Below are positions 6,784-14,737 of a stretch of 20,650 nt of DNA, in pieces. Source of the stretch: JAUYQE01 sp035289745 (lineage in GTDB: Archaea; Nanobdellota; Nanobdellia; Woesearchaeales; GW2011-AR9); the NCBI GenBank assembly GCA_035289745.1, contig DATDWF010000017.1:1-20650 (forward strand), read 5' to 3'. Under the pieces are notes generated by a model that saw only the letters and a list, made by a program, of their open reading frames with translations, was not told where the DNA came from and did not search any database. The position numbers and the translations under genes were made by a program. Numbering within the stretch: the first letter of the stretch is position 1; each line of letters begins with the position of its first letter.

Positions 6784-8349
6784 ATGAACCCTGATGAAGA
6801 CAAGCAAAAAAAGCTGCAAGCACTCATCACGCAGCTTCTCGAGCAAGGGATTTTGCTGAGCCCGGAGCTTCTCGCAGAAGAAAATAGAGACCAGCTTCTT
6901 GAAAAAATTCCTTCTTTTCTTGCTGAGAAAAGCTCTGCAGCCCAAAATTGTCCGCTTATCATCACTCCTGATACTTTTTCTCTAAAGCCAGGAACCGTTC
7001 CTGCTTCCCCCCTTTTTGTCCCATCAGCTTCGGAATTAACGCCTCCTCTTCCTGCCGTTTCTTCCGAACAAGCTTCCCGCCCAGCGCCTGCTTCATCACT
7101 AACTATTTCTATCTCCTATGAAAATATTCCTCAGAAATATGCACCGGCCCATTTTACGGCTCTCTTTCTTTCCCGCTACCGTTTTTTAGAAAACCTGCTG
7201 CGGGGGCGCCGGGAATTGCAAGGAGTCATAACTATTTGTCGGCTTCTGGAAAAAAAAGATAAAGATCGTATTTCCCTTATTGCCCTGGTGACGGAAATCA
7301 GTGAAACAAAGAAAGGGCATCTTCTCCTCACCGTCGAGGATCCGACGGGAAAGCTTACCATTCTTGTTTCCCAGGAAAATAAAGCGCTGATGGCTACAGC
7401 AAAAGAAATCGTTCCTGACGAAGTTCTGGGCATTCTGGGCACGGCCCAGAAAGACTTCTTTGTAGCAGAGGATTTTTTCTGGCCGGACCTGCCCCTGCAG
7501 ACGGAGCTAAAGAAAAGTGATCAGGATCAATCAGTGGTTTTTCTCTCGGACATCCATGTTGGCTCCAAGCTGTTCCTGGAGAAAGAATTCAAAAAATTTC
7601 TCCAATGGCTTCGGGGAGATTTTGGCACGGCCGAGCAGCGGGAGATGTCCAAAAAAGTTGCCTATGTGGTCATTGCCGGCGATGTGGTCGATGGAGTGGG
7701 AATTTATCCCTCCCAGGAAGAAGAGCTGGCCATTACCGACATTCGCGAGCAGTATCGGCTTTTTGCGCAGCTGCTCACCGAAATTTCTCCGGACAAGCAC
7801 ATTGTTATCTGCCCGGGCAATCACGACATGGTCCATCTTGCCGAGCCCCAGCCGATCTTTTACAAAGATATTGCTCCAGAGCTCCATCAGCTTCCGCACG
7901 TAACCCTCGTCACGAATCCGGCCGTTATTACCATCGGGAAAACCCCCGCTTTTTCCGGCTTTGACATTTTGATGTACCATGGGTATAGCTTTGACTATTA
8001 CGTTGCCCAAGTCGAAGCGCTGCGTAACAGGGGGGGCTATCGCCGGGCTGATCTCATCATGCAGTTTCTCCTGAAGCGTCGGCATTTAGCCCCCACGTTC
8101 GGCTCCACGCCCTACTTCCCTGGCCATAAAGAAGACCCCCTGCTTATCAGAAAAATTCCTGACTTCTTTGTTTCCGGGCATATTCATTATTCCTGTGTTG
8201 CTCATTATCGGGGTGTTACTCTCATCTCCGGAAGCTGCTGGCAGGGCAAGACCTCTTTCCAGGAAAAGCTGGGCCACGAGCCGGAGCCGGGAAGGGTGCC
8301 GGTGATCAATCTCCAAACGCGGGAGGTCAAGATTTTACGCTTTATTTGA
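6784..8349 (+). CDS. polB (dp1): DNA polymerase D small subunit (DP1), exonuclease
   Basis: The 521-residue protein is the proofreading subunit of archaeal PolD. After a short N-terminal domain and a Ser/Pro-rich linker (about 60-110) comes an OB fold (about 145-230), then a calcineurin-like/Mre11-type phosphoesterase. All metal ligands are present: SDIHVGS (Asp256, His258), AGDVVDG (Asp300), GNHD (Asn346, His347), YHG (His399) and GHIH (His466, His468), so 3'-5' exonuclease activity should be intact. An in-frame TTG at 6736 would overlap orc1 and add a Phe/Cys-rich stretch unlike the family; I chose the ATG at 6784. No clear ribosome binding site precedes it. It lies 40 bases after orc1 and 55 before DP2, consistent with one operon. 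Confidence 0.95.
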   Translation: MNPDEDKQKKLQALITQLLEQGILLSPELLAEENRDQLLEKIPSFLAEKSSAAQNCPLIITPDTFSLKPGTVPASPLFVPSASELTPPLPAVSSEQASRPAPASSLTISISYENIPQKYAPAHFTALFLSRYRFLENLLRGRRELQGVITICRLLEKKDKDRISLIALVTEISETKKGHLLLTVEDPTGKLTILVSQENKALMATAKEIVPDEVLGILGTAQKDFFVAEDFFWPDLPLQTELKKSDQDQSVVFLSDIHVGSKLFLEKEFKKFLQWLRGDFGTAEQREMSKKVAYVVIAGDVVDGVGIYPSQEEELAITDIREQYRLFAQLLTEISPDKHIVICPGNHDMVHLAEPQPIFYKDIAPELHQLPHVTLVTNPAVITIGKTPAFSGFDILMYHGYSFDYYVAQVEALRNRGGYRRADLIMQFLLKRRHLAPTFGSTPYFPGHKEDPLLIRKIPDFFVSGHIHYSCVAHYRGVTLISGSCWQGKTSFQEKLGHEPEPGRVPVINLQTREVKILRFI

Positions 8350-8355
8350 AAGTGA

Positions 8356-8363
8356 TTTAAAAA
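8356..8363 (+). promoter_or_regulatory. Possible internal promoter for DP2
   Basis: TTTAAAAA in the DP1-DP2 gap would place transcription start near 8386, about 19 bases before the DP2 ATG. No Shine-Dalgarno is visible before that ATG. It may supplement transcription from orc1. Confidence 0.3.
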
Positions 8364-8404
8364 AGCAAAAGAGAAATCCAGAAAAATAAAAAACCCAATA
8401 AACT

Positions 8405-11400
8405 ATGGAATCTACCCAAAAGCCTTTAGCGGCGTCTCCTGCTTTGGAGCACTATTTTCAGGAGATTCAACAGAAAGTTGATGAAAGTTATCGACGGGCA
8501 GCAGCCGCGCGGCAAAAAGGCCTGGATCCGGAAGAAGAGGTTCCCATTCCCCTCGCCAAGAACATGGCCGAACGTGTCGTGGGCCTCATTTCTGTCGTCG
8601 CTCCGCAGATTGCCACGACAGCGCTTCCGCAGCGCATCATCGATCTTGAAAAAGAATATGGCTTTCTCGACTGGCGGATTGGCCTGAAAATTGCTGAAGA
8701 AGTAGCAACGCAACAGTTTTGTTCTTTTTCCACGAAAGAAGAAGCCATGGAAGTGGGCATTCGTGTGGGATTTGCATACTTAACATTGGGCATTGTTTCC
8801 GCTCCTCTGGAGGGCTTCATCGGCCTGAAAATTAAAAAGCGGCGGGACGGAAAAGAGTACTTTGCCTTACAGTATGCTGGTCCCATTCGGGCAGCGGGCG
8901 GCACGGGGCAGTCTATCTCTGTCATCATTGCCGATTATGTACGCCTGAAGATGGGCTACGCATCCTACGACCCTGATGAGAAGGAAATCAATCGGTACAT
9001 CACTGAAATTTCTGATTATCATGAGCGGGTCACGAATTTGCAATATCGCCCTTCAGAAGAAGAACTCAAATTTCTTCTCTCCCATCTTCCCGTGGAGATT
9101 GATGGCGATCCTACCGAGCAGATAACGGTTTCTAACTATAAAGACCTGCCACGCATTGCTACCAATTGCATCCGGGGCGGCATGGCGCTGGTGGTAGCCG
9201 AAGGCCTTTCCCAGAAAGCTCCCAAGATTTGGAAGAATGTAGCAAAGTGGGGCAGTGCGTTCGGTTTAGACTGGGGCTGGCTGAAAGAATTTCTTGCCGT
9301 GAAAGAGAAAGTGCATGCGCAAGATAGCTCTAAAACATCCGCTGCGGAAGTCGGAAAAAAGAAAGTGGTACCCAATACGACCTACCTCATGGATCTGGTG
9401 GCCGGCCGCCCCATTCTCACCCATCCTCTCGCAGCTGGTGGCTTCCGTTTGCGGTATGGGCGCAGCAGAACGTGTGGCATGTATGCGATCGGGTTGCATC
9501 CTGCCACGCTGGCAGTTCTCGACAAATACATTGCCATTGGCACCCAGCTGAAAGTTGAAAGGCCCAGAAAGAGCGCTTCCGTTACCGTTTGTGAGACTAT
9601 CGAGGGGCCCATCGTTCGCCTGAAGAATGGTTCGGTCCTGGCTCTGCGGAGCGAAGAAGAAGCCCGCCCCGTTCTCGCTGATATCGACAGCATCCTTTTC
9701 TTGGGTGACATGCTTGTGAACTATGGGGATTTCTCGGACAGCGGCCATTCTTTGGTTCCCGTCGGTCATTGTCCAGAATGGTGGGCACTGGAAATGGAGA
9801 AAGCGCTGGCAATGCTTGCTCTGGCATCCTTGGCCGAAAAAGCTGAACATCTGTCTGTATCTGAAGCTCGCCTGCGGGAGCTTCTGGAAAAGCCTGTAAC
9901 TCATGTTCCCTCCTGGCCGGAGGCTATGCAGCTGAGTGAGGCTCTTCAGATTCCGCTGCATCCGCAGTATACATTCTATTGGAAATTGCTTTCCGGGAAA
10001 GAATTGCTGCAGCTTCGCACCTATCTCTGTTCGGGAAAACTCAAAAAAGAAAATAGCACCATTCAAAAAATAATTCTTCCTTTTGACAAATCGAACGAAA
10101 TGCACGTCCTTGCCAAAAATGCTCTGGAAAAGGCCGGCATTCCTCATATGATGATTACCGCTGATACGCTGCTTTTGCAAAAAGAAGAAGCTGAAATTTT
10201 GGCTGCCTGCCTGGGGCTGGAGCAAGAGGAAAATGCCAAACAGGAAGAAACGCTCCGCCGCGCTGCCGAAGAAAAGGACGGGCTGGAAATACTATCATTT
10301 TTCAGTCCCCTCAAGCTTCGGGACAAAGCAGGAACGTTCATCGGCGCCCGCATGGGCCGGCCAGAAAAAGCCAAGATGCGCCGGCTGACCGGTTCGCCGC
10401 AGTGCATGTTTCCTGTCGGTGAAGAAGGGGACCGCTTACGCAGCTTTCAGGCGGCGCTCAAAACCGGAAAAATCCGCAGCACCTTTCCCGCCTACTTTTG
10501 TGCTGCCTGCCAGAAAGAGATGATTTATCCCCGCTGTGAAGAGTGTGGGCAATCATGCCGGAAAGTCTCCCATTGCCGCTTCTGTGGGCCGATAGAGCAA
10601 GAAGCCTGCCGCCATGGTGCGGGTGCAGCCAAGCCCTATAAGCAAACAGAGCTGCCCATTCAATACTATTTCTCCAAAGCTTTGCAGCGGCTCGGGGAAA
10701 AAGTCTATCCCGATCTTATCAAAGGGATTCGGGGAACATCGAACAAGAATCATATCGTTGAGCACCTTGCCAAAGGCATTCTCCGGGCAAAGCATCATAT
10801 TTACGTGAATAAAGATGGAACCACGCGTTTTGATTGTACTGAGTTACCGATAACTCATTTTAAGCCGAAGGAAATTGGCACTTCCCTCGAGAAACTCCGG
10901 GAGCTGGGGTATGAGAAAGATATTGCTGGAGAAGCATTGGTCGACGATAATCAAGTCCTTGAGCTCCGGCCGCAGGACGTCATCTTGCCAGGCTTTAACT
11001 CGCTCGAAGAATCTGCTTCACAGGTGCTCTTGCGGGTGGCTCAATTTATTGATGATCTTCTGGTACGTTTTTACCAGCTCGAGCCATTTTACAATCTGAA
11101 AAAGCCCCAGGATCTGGTCGGCCATTTGGTGGTCGGTTTAGCTCCTCATATTTCCGTCGGCCTGGTGGGAAGGATCATTGGCTTTTCCGAAACCCAGGGG
11201 CTCTTTGCGCACCCCATGTTCCATGCGGGGATGCGCAGGGATTGCGTCCACCCGAGTACCAGATTTGTTTATGGGAACTCTCACCAAAGTTCGTTCCTCC
11301 AGCGGGAAGCCCTTGGCCCTTTCGTGGAACAGCTCTTGGCTCAAGGAGCAAAAACCAAAGCTATCGATTCTTTCGGCACCACAAAAGTTGAGCTAGAAAG

Positions 11401-13531
11401 TCCTTTGTACACCTTTGGCATAGATCCACTGACTAAAAAAATGGTCAAAAAACGCATACGCCACTTCATTAAAGGGCCCGTTCCTCAACACTGGGTAAAA
11501 ATAACCACTGCAAGCAACCGCTCGTATACCATGACGCCTACCCACGATTTCTTGCACTGCTCAAAAAACCAGTTCCTGTTTAAGAAAGCCAAAGATATTG
11601 TTGTCGGCGATAAAGTGCCCGTCCTCCGCAACTTGTCGTATCCTCTTCCTAAAATAAAAAAGCTCAACATTCTCTCTCTCCTCATAGAAAACGTTCCGGA
11701 GAAGGAACTTTCCAACTTGGTTGTAGAGCTTCCTCAGTTTTTTAAAAGAGTTGTGCGAAAAGTAGGAAGGAAAAAAGCACTGGAAGTGTTGGGAAAAAAC
11801 AGTCGAAATTTACACCAATGGTATAAGCAAACACCTTTATCCGACATCAAAAAATTACTGTTCTCAGGAACAATACAGATGGAAAACCTAATCGTCAGAA
11901 AAGCTACTTTGCGAGTAAAATTTTCTCAGAGGGCGCACGGGCTCATCTTACCCGTCGATAAGCATCTTCTTTCTCTTCTCGGCTATTATGCTGCGGAAGG
12001 CTATTCTCGACGGACGAAATGGGTTTCTCAGGTTAGTTTTCGAGTTGCCGACCCCACCATACAAGAGGCCATCATCCAAGCCATCAAAAATGTTTTTCAT
12101 CTCACGCCCAGTTGTGGAGAAGAATCATCCAAAATTACTATTGGCGACCAACTAGTATATCTCTTATTCCGGTACTGTTTAAAAACCGGCTCGCATGCGT
12201 ACAATAAAAAAGTGCCAGATTTTGTTTTCCATGTCGGGGAAAAGAGTCTTGCTGCCTACCTCTCAGCATTTGTCGATGGCGATGGCACGGTAGTTTCGGA
12301 AAGAAACTTTGTGGTCTTGTACTCCGTCAATCGCACCTTGCTTGATGATCTGGCACTCCTTTTTTCCCGGTTTGGGATGTATGCTCGTTACCATACCACC
12401 AAATCCCGGCTTCCCGGAAGAAAAGTATTAGCCATCTATCAGCGCCTTCACAAAGAGCCGGTTCGGCATGTGCTGCACCACTTGGTCTTTACGGGAAAAG
12501 ACGCAACTTTGGCAAAGAAAGTTCTTTCTCTCAAAGAGCCGAACAAGAAACGAAAATTATCTTCTCTGAAAGCCATCTCTACACCGCGGCGGACCGCCTT
12601 TGCGGGGAGACAATATCCATTAGAAAGCTCCGGAGATCTGCTCCTTGATTATGTCAAAAAAGTAGAATTTATTGAAGAGGAAGTTCCTTCCTACTGTTTG
12701 GAAGTAGAATGGAGTTCTGAACAAGAAAGAAACATTCTGTGGGGCGAACAAATAATCAATACCCGATGCGATGGCGATGAAGCGTGCGTGATGCTGCTCA
12801 TGGATGCCCTGCTGAACTTCTCCCGGCAGTATCTTCCTGAAAAGAGAGGGGCAAAAACCATGGATGCTGCTTTGGTTTTAACATCTATATTGAACCCCGC
12901 CGAAGTTGATGACCAAGTCTTACAGATGGACGTGGGATGGAAATATCCACTGGAGCTGTACGAAGCGGCTTTGGAGATGAAATCTCCCAGCGAAGTCAAA
13001 AGCAATGGAAAGAAAGTCGAGCAGCTGGCCGATCGCTTAGGGAAGCCCGAACAGTATGAGGGCTGGGGATTCACGCATCCTGTTGATAACATCAACAAAG
13101 GCATTCAATGTTCCGCCTACAAGACTTTGCCGTCGATGGGAGAAAAGCTGCTGGGGCAGATGGAGCTGGCGCGGAAAATTCGTGCCGTGGACTTGGACGA
13201 CGTCGCTCGGCTGGTGATCCAGAAACACTTCCTGCGGGACATCAAAGGCAATTTACGCAAATTTTCCACGCAGCAATTCCGCTGTGTGAAATGCAATGCC
13301 AAATACCGCCGGCCGCCCTTGCGCGGGAAATGTGTGCAGTGCGGCGGGAATTTACTGTTCACCATTACAGAAGGCTCTGTCGTAAAGTATCTGGGCCTTT
13401 CTCTGGCGCTCGCAGAGAAATACGACTTTTCGCCGTACTTAAAGCAGACGCTGGAGCTGCTGCGCATCAACATCGAGAAGATTTTTGGCAAAGCGAAAGA
13501 AAAGCAAGTGGGGCTGGGGAGCTTTTTGTGA
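8405..13531 (+). CDS. polC (dp2): DNA polymerase D large subunit (DP2) precursor with intein
   Basis: The 1708-residue precursor is the catalytic subunit of PolD. It starts with the family N-terminus (YFQEIQQKVDESYRRAAAAR, then IPLAKNMAERV) and includes VAGRPILTHP and GGFRLRYGRSR. A cysteine-rich zinc segment lies at about 699-735 and a C-terminal zinc ribbon (CVKC...CVQC) at about 1628-1649. The catalytic acidic motif CDGDE (Asp1456, Asp1458) is split from the preceding FHAGMRRD by an intein at 947-1452. Removing it leaves about 1202 residues, normal for DP2. The last eight residues (QVGLGSFL) fit a PCNA-interacting PIP box (QxxLxxFx). DP2 follows DP1 by 55 bases. Confidence 0.96.
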   Translation: MESTQKPLAASPALEHYFQEIQQKVDESYRRAAAARQKGLDPEEEVPIPLAKNMAERVVGLISVVAPQIATTALPQRIIDLEKEYGFLDWRIGLKIAEEVATQQFCSFSTKEEAMEVGIRVGFAYLTLGIVSAPLEGFIGLKIKKRRDGKEYFALQYAGPIRAAGGTGQSISVIIADYVRLKMGYASYDPDEKEINRYITEISDYHERVTNLQYRPSEEELKFLLSHLPVEIDGDPTEQITVSNYKDLPRIATNCIRGGMALVVAEGLSQKAPKIWKNVAKWGSAFGLDWGWLKEFLAVKEKVHAQDSSKTSAAEVGKKKVVPNTTYLMDLVAGRPILTHPLAAGGFRLRYGRSRTCGMYAIGLHPATLAVLDKYIAIGTQLKVERPRKSASVTVCETIEGPIVRLKNGSVLALRSEEEARPVLADIDSILFLGDMLVNYGDFSDSGHSLVPVGHCPEWWALEMEKALAMLALASLAEKAEHLSVSEARLRELLEKPVTHVPSWPEAMQLSEALQIPLHPQYTFYWKLLSGKELLQLRTYLCSGKLKKENSTIQKIILPFDKSNEMHVLAKNALEKAGIPHMMITADTLLLQKEEAEILAACLGLEQEENAKQEETLRRAAEEKDGLEILSFFSPLKLRDKAGTFIGARMGRPEKAKMRRLTGSPQCMFPVGEEGDRLRSFQAALKTGKIRSTFPAYFCAACQKEMIYPRCEECGQSCRKVSHCRFCGPIEQEACRHGAGAAKPYKQTELPIQYYFSKALQRLGEKVYPDLIKGIRGTSNKNHIVEHLAKGILRAKHHIYVNKDGTTRFDCTELPITHFKPKEIGTSLEKLRELGYEKDIAGEALVDDNQVLELRPQDVILPGFNSLEESASQVLLRVAQFIDDLLVRFYQLEPFYNLKKPQDLVGHLVVGLAPHISVGLVGRIIGFSETQGLFAHPMFHAGMRRDCVHPSTRFVYGNSHQSSFLQREALGPFVEQLLAQGAKTKAIDSFGTTKVELESPLYTFGIDPLTKKMVKKRIRHFIKGPVPQHWVKITTASNRSYTMTPTHDFLHCSKNQFLFKKAKDIVVGDKVPVLRNLSYPLPKIKKLNILSLLIENVPEKELSNLVVELPQFFKRVVRKVGRKKALEVLGKNSRNLHQWYKQTPLSDIKKLLFSGTIQMENLIVRKATLRVKFSQRAHGLILPVDKHLLSLLGYYAAEGYSRRTKWVSQVSFRVADPTIQEAIIQAIKNVFHLTPSCGEESSKITIGDQLVYLLFRYCLKTGSHAYNKKVPDFVFHVGEKSLAAYLSAFVDGDGTVVSERNFVVLYSVNRTLLDDLALLFSRFGMYARYHTTKSRLPGRKVLAIYQRLHKEPVRHVLHHLVFTGKDATLAKKVLSLKEPNKKRKLSSLKAISTPRRTAFAGRQYPLESSGDLLLDYVKKVEFIEEEVPSYCLEVEWSSEQERNILWGEQIINTRCDGDEACVMLLMDALLNFSRQYLPEKRGAKTMDAALVLTSILNPAEVDDQVLQMDVGWKYPLELYEAALEMKSPSEVKSNGKKVEQLADRLGKPEQYEGWGFTHPVDNINKGIQCSAYKTLPSMGEKLLGQMELARKIRAVDLDDVARLVIQKHFLRDIKGNLRKFSTQQFRCVKCNAKYRRPPLRGKCVQCGGNLLFTITEGSVVKYLGLSLALAEKYDFSPYLKQTLELLRINIEKIFGKAKEKQVGLGSFL
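11243..12760 (+). mobile_element. LAGLIDADG intein in DP2 catalytic motif
   Basis: The insertion begins at Cys947 (CVHPSTRF, splicing block A). Block B is TPTHDFLH (TxxH). The homing-endonuclease blocks are LLGYYAAEGY and YLSAFVDGDGTV, with an acidic residue retained in each, so the nuclease may be active. Block F is VPSYCLEVEW. The likely end is GEQIIN with Asn1452 followed by Thr1453. The insertion is at, or two codons from, the known PolII/DP2 intein site just before CDGDE in Thermococcales. Unusually, the penultimate residue is Ile rather than His, and splicing at Asn-Thr would leave an extra Thr-Arg before CDGDE. Intein identity is sure; the C-terminal junction is less so. Confidence 0.9.
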
Positions 13532-13540
13532 TAACAGTAC

Positions 13541-13578
13541 TTACTTTAAAGTAATAATCATAGCAAAAAGTTTATAAA
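13541..13578 (+). promoter_or_regulatory. Palindrome and TATA box upstream of the 13602 gene
   Basis: A perfect 14-bp palindrome TTACTTTAAAGTAA (13541-13554) is followed by TTTATAAA (13571-13578). The TATA box is centred about 26 bases before the ATG at 13602, so the mRNA is probably leaderless. The palindrome sits where a regulator could act on TFB/TBP binding. Function is inferred. Confidence 0.5.
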
Positions 13579-13601
13579 TAAACTCCTGTTTTTATAGCTT
13601 C

Positions 13602-14486
13602 ATGCCCCCAAATCTACCACGTTCGAAATTGGTTATCAAAGAATTAGAGGATCGCATCCAGCTATCTAGGGTTCCAGTTCCCTACGACGGCGGCGTGCCG
13701 CATGATATTAGCTGGGGCAAAGAGCAGCTTGTGGGCGCTGGAGATGGCGGTCGATATGATCAGCAAGAACAAATTCAGCGAACGCTCGATGAAGAATTTC
13801 AGCCGGCTTCCGGCCTTGTGTATGGAGCAAGCTTTTTGGCTCTGTACGACTTGAAGGATGTGGAAGGGCCAGAACAAGAGGCCGTGCAGCAACTCAAAGC
13901 ACTATTCCGGGAGGAATTTACCGGTTCTCGTTTCTCTCTGACCAGCACCCACATCATAAATGGTTCTCATTCCCCTGTCGGCTATGTCTCTTATGCGCCC
14001 TCTTCTGTTAAGGTCAGATATATTAAGATTGATGTCCCCATCGGCGGCTTCGATACCTGGCCTACTTCCGAGATCTACATCGAAACCCGCCCACATTACA
14101 AGGTTTATATGCCGAATGATCCCGATATGAAGGTGATTCATAACAGGGGCTATCCTAACATGCAGGAGTATGCCGTTGATGATTTTTTTCGTCTTTCCGA
14201 CTACTTTGTTAATGCAAGAGGTGGTACGGACGCTCTAAAAGCACTCTTTGGCTCGCAGAACGTTAAAAAGTTCAATGCTGCGGTCCAGTGGCTGACGGGA
14301 AAGTGGCCTTATCTCCGGAGGTTTGCTCTTCAGCCTCAAAAAGATACTGTGTGTGTCATGGCTCTTGGTTGCACGGAAGACAAATTTGTCGTTGATACTA
14401 TGGGTTTTAGCGAAGAATATTTCGTCAAAGAAGGTGTCAGGCCCGCTCGTCGCGGTGCCCGCATTCGTCGTAGCGCGCGTTTTTAA
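13602..14486 (+). CDS. Protein of unknown function, possibly frameshifted near its end
   Basis: I do not recognise this 294-residue protein. It has no predicted membrane segment, signal peptide or ATPase motif. Aromatic- and proline-rich stretches such as GGFDTWPTSEIYIETRP and YKVYMPNDPDM suggest a folded soluble protein. The last 18 residues (from GVRPARRGARIRRSARF) are very arginine-rich and look out of frame. A second frame (+1 relative) stays open and coding-like from about 14434 to 14697, so the true C-terminus may lie there. The start is set by a TATA box 26 bases upstream of the ATG. It lies just after the replication block and ends near a convergent AAA_14/DUF4143 ATPase, which suggests accessory DNA. 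Confidence 0.55.
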   Translation: MPPNLPRSKLVIKELEDRIQLSRVPVPYDGGVPHDISWGKEQLVGAGDGGRYDQQEQIQRTLDEEFQPASGLVYGASFLALYDLKDVEGPEQEAVQQLKALFREEFTGSRFSLTSTHIINGSHSPVGYVSYAPSSVKVRYIKIDVPIGGFDTWPTSEIYIETRPHYKVYMPNDPDMKVIHNRGYPNMQEYAVDDFFRLSDYFVNARGGTDALKALFGSQNVKKFNAAVQWLTGKWPYLRRFALQPQKDTVCVMALGCTEDKFVVDTMGFSEEYFVKEGVRPARRGARIRRSARF

Positions 14487-14697
14487 GAGGGGTTTACGGC
14501 TTTTTGAAGATTACACGTTCGGTGTGGTTGATAGACATCACGTTATTCGTGTCCTTTACGGATGGAGCGCTTATGCCTCGCAGGGAAATACGTACACACT
14601 CCGAAAAATGATTTGGCAAAGAATGGAAGAAAAGCTCTCCGGCGAAATATCCACCAAAGAATTTTATCGGTATCGGAGAGAATTTGAGAAAGCTTGA
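14434..14697 (+). CDS. Short ORF, likely frameshifted C-terminal part of the preceding gene
   Basis: The frame from 14434 (GTG) to 14697 encodes a coding-like tail (LRLFEDYTFGVVDRHHVIRV, then YTLRKMIWQRMEEKL, then EFYRYRREFEKA). It overlaps the end of the 13602 gene by 53 bases in the +1 frame. No ribosome binding site sits at a sensible distance from its GTG codons (14434, 14455 or 14524). It may be a separate small gene, but a single-base indel or a +1 shift near the TTTTTAA at 14480-14486 would join it to the upstream protein. I cannot tell which from one sequence. Confidence 0.35.
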   Translation: MSGPLVAVPAFVVARVFKRGLRLFEDYTFGVVDRHHVIRVLYGWSAYASQGNTYTLRKMIWQRMEEKLSGEISTKEFYRYRREFEKA

Positions 14698-14737
14698 CAC
14701 TCCCCCTCATCAAGAAGCGAGAAATTCCTGACCATCT

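Noticed and set aside
9266..10225. 319-codon minus-strand open frame inside DP2
   Set aside because: Antisense to conserved DP2 sequence; the residues are not protein-like and there is no promoter or ribosome binding site.
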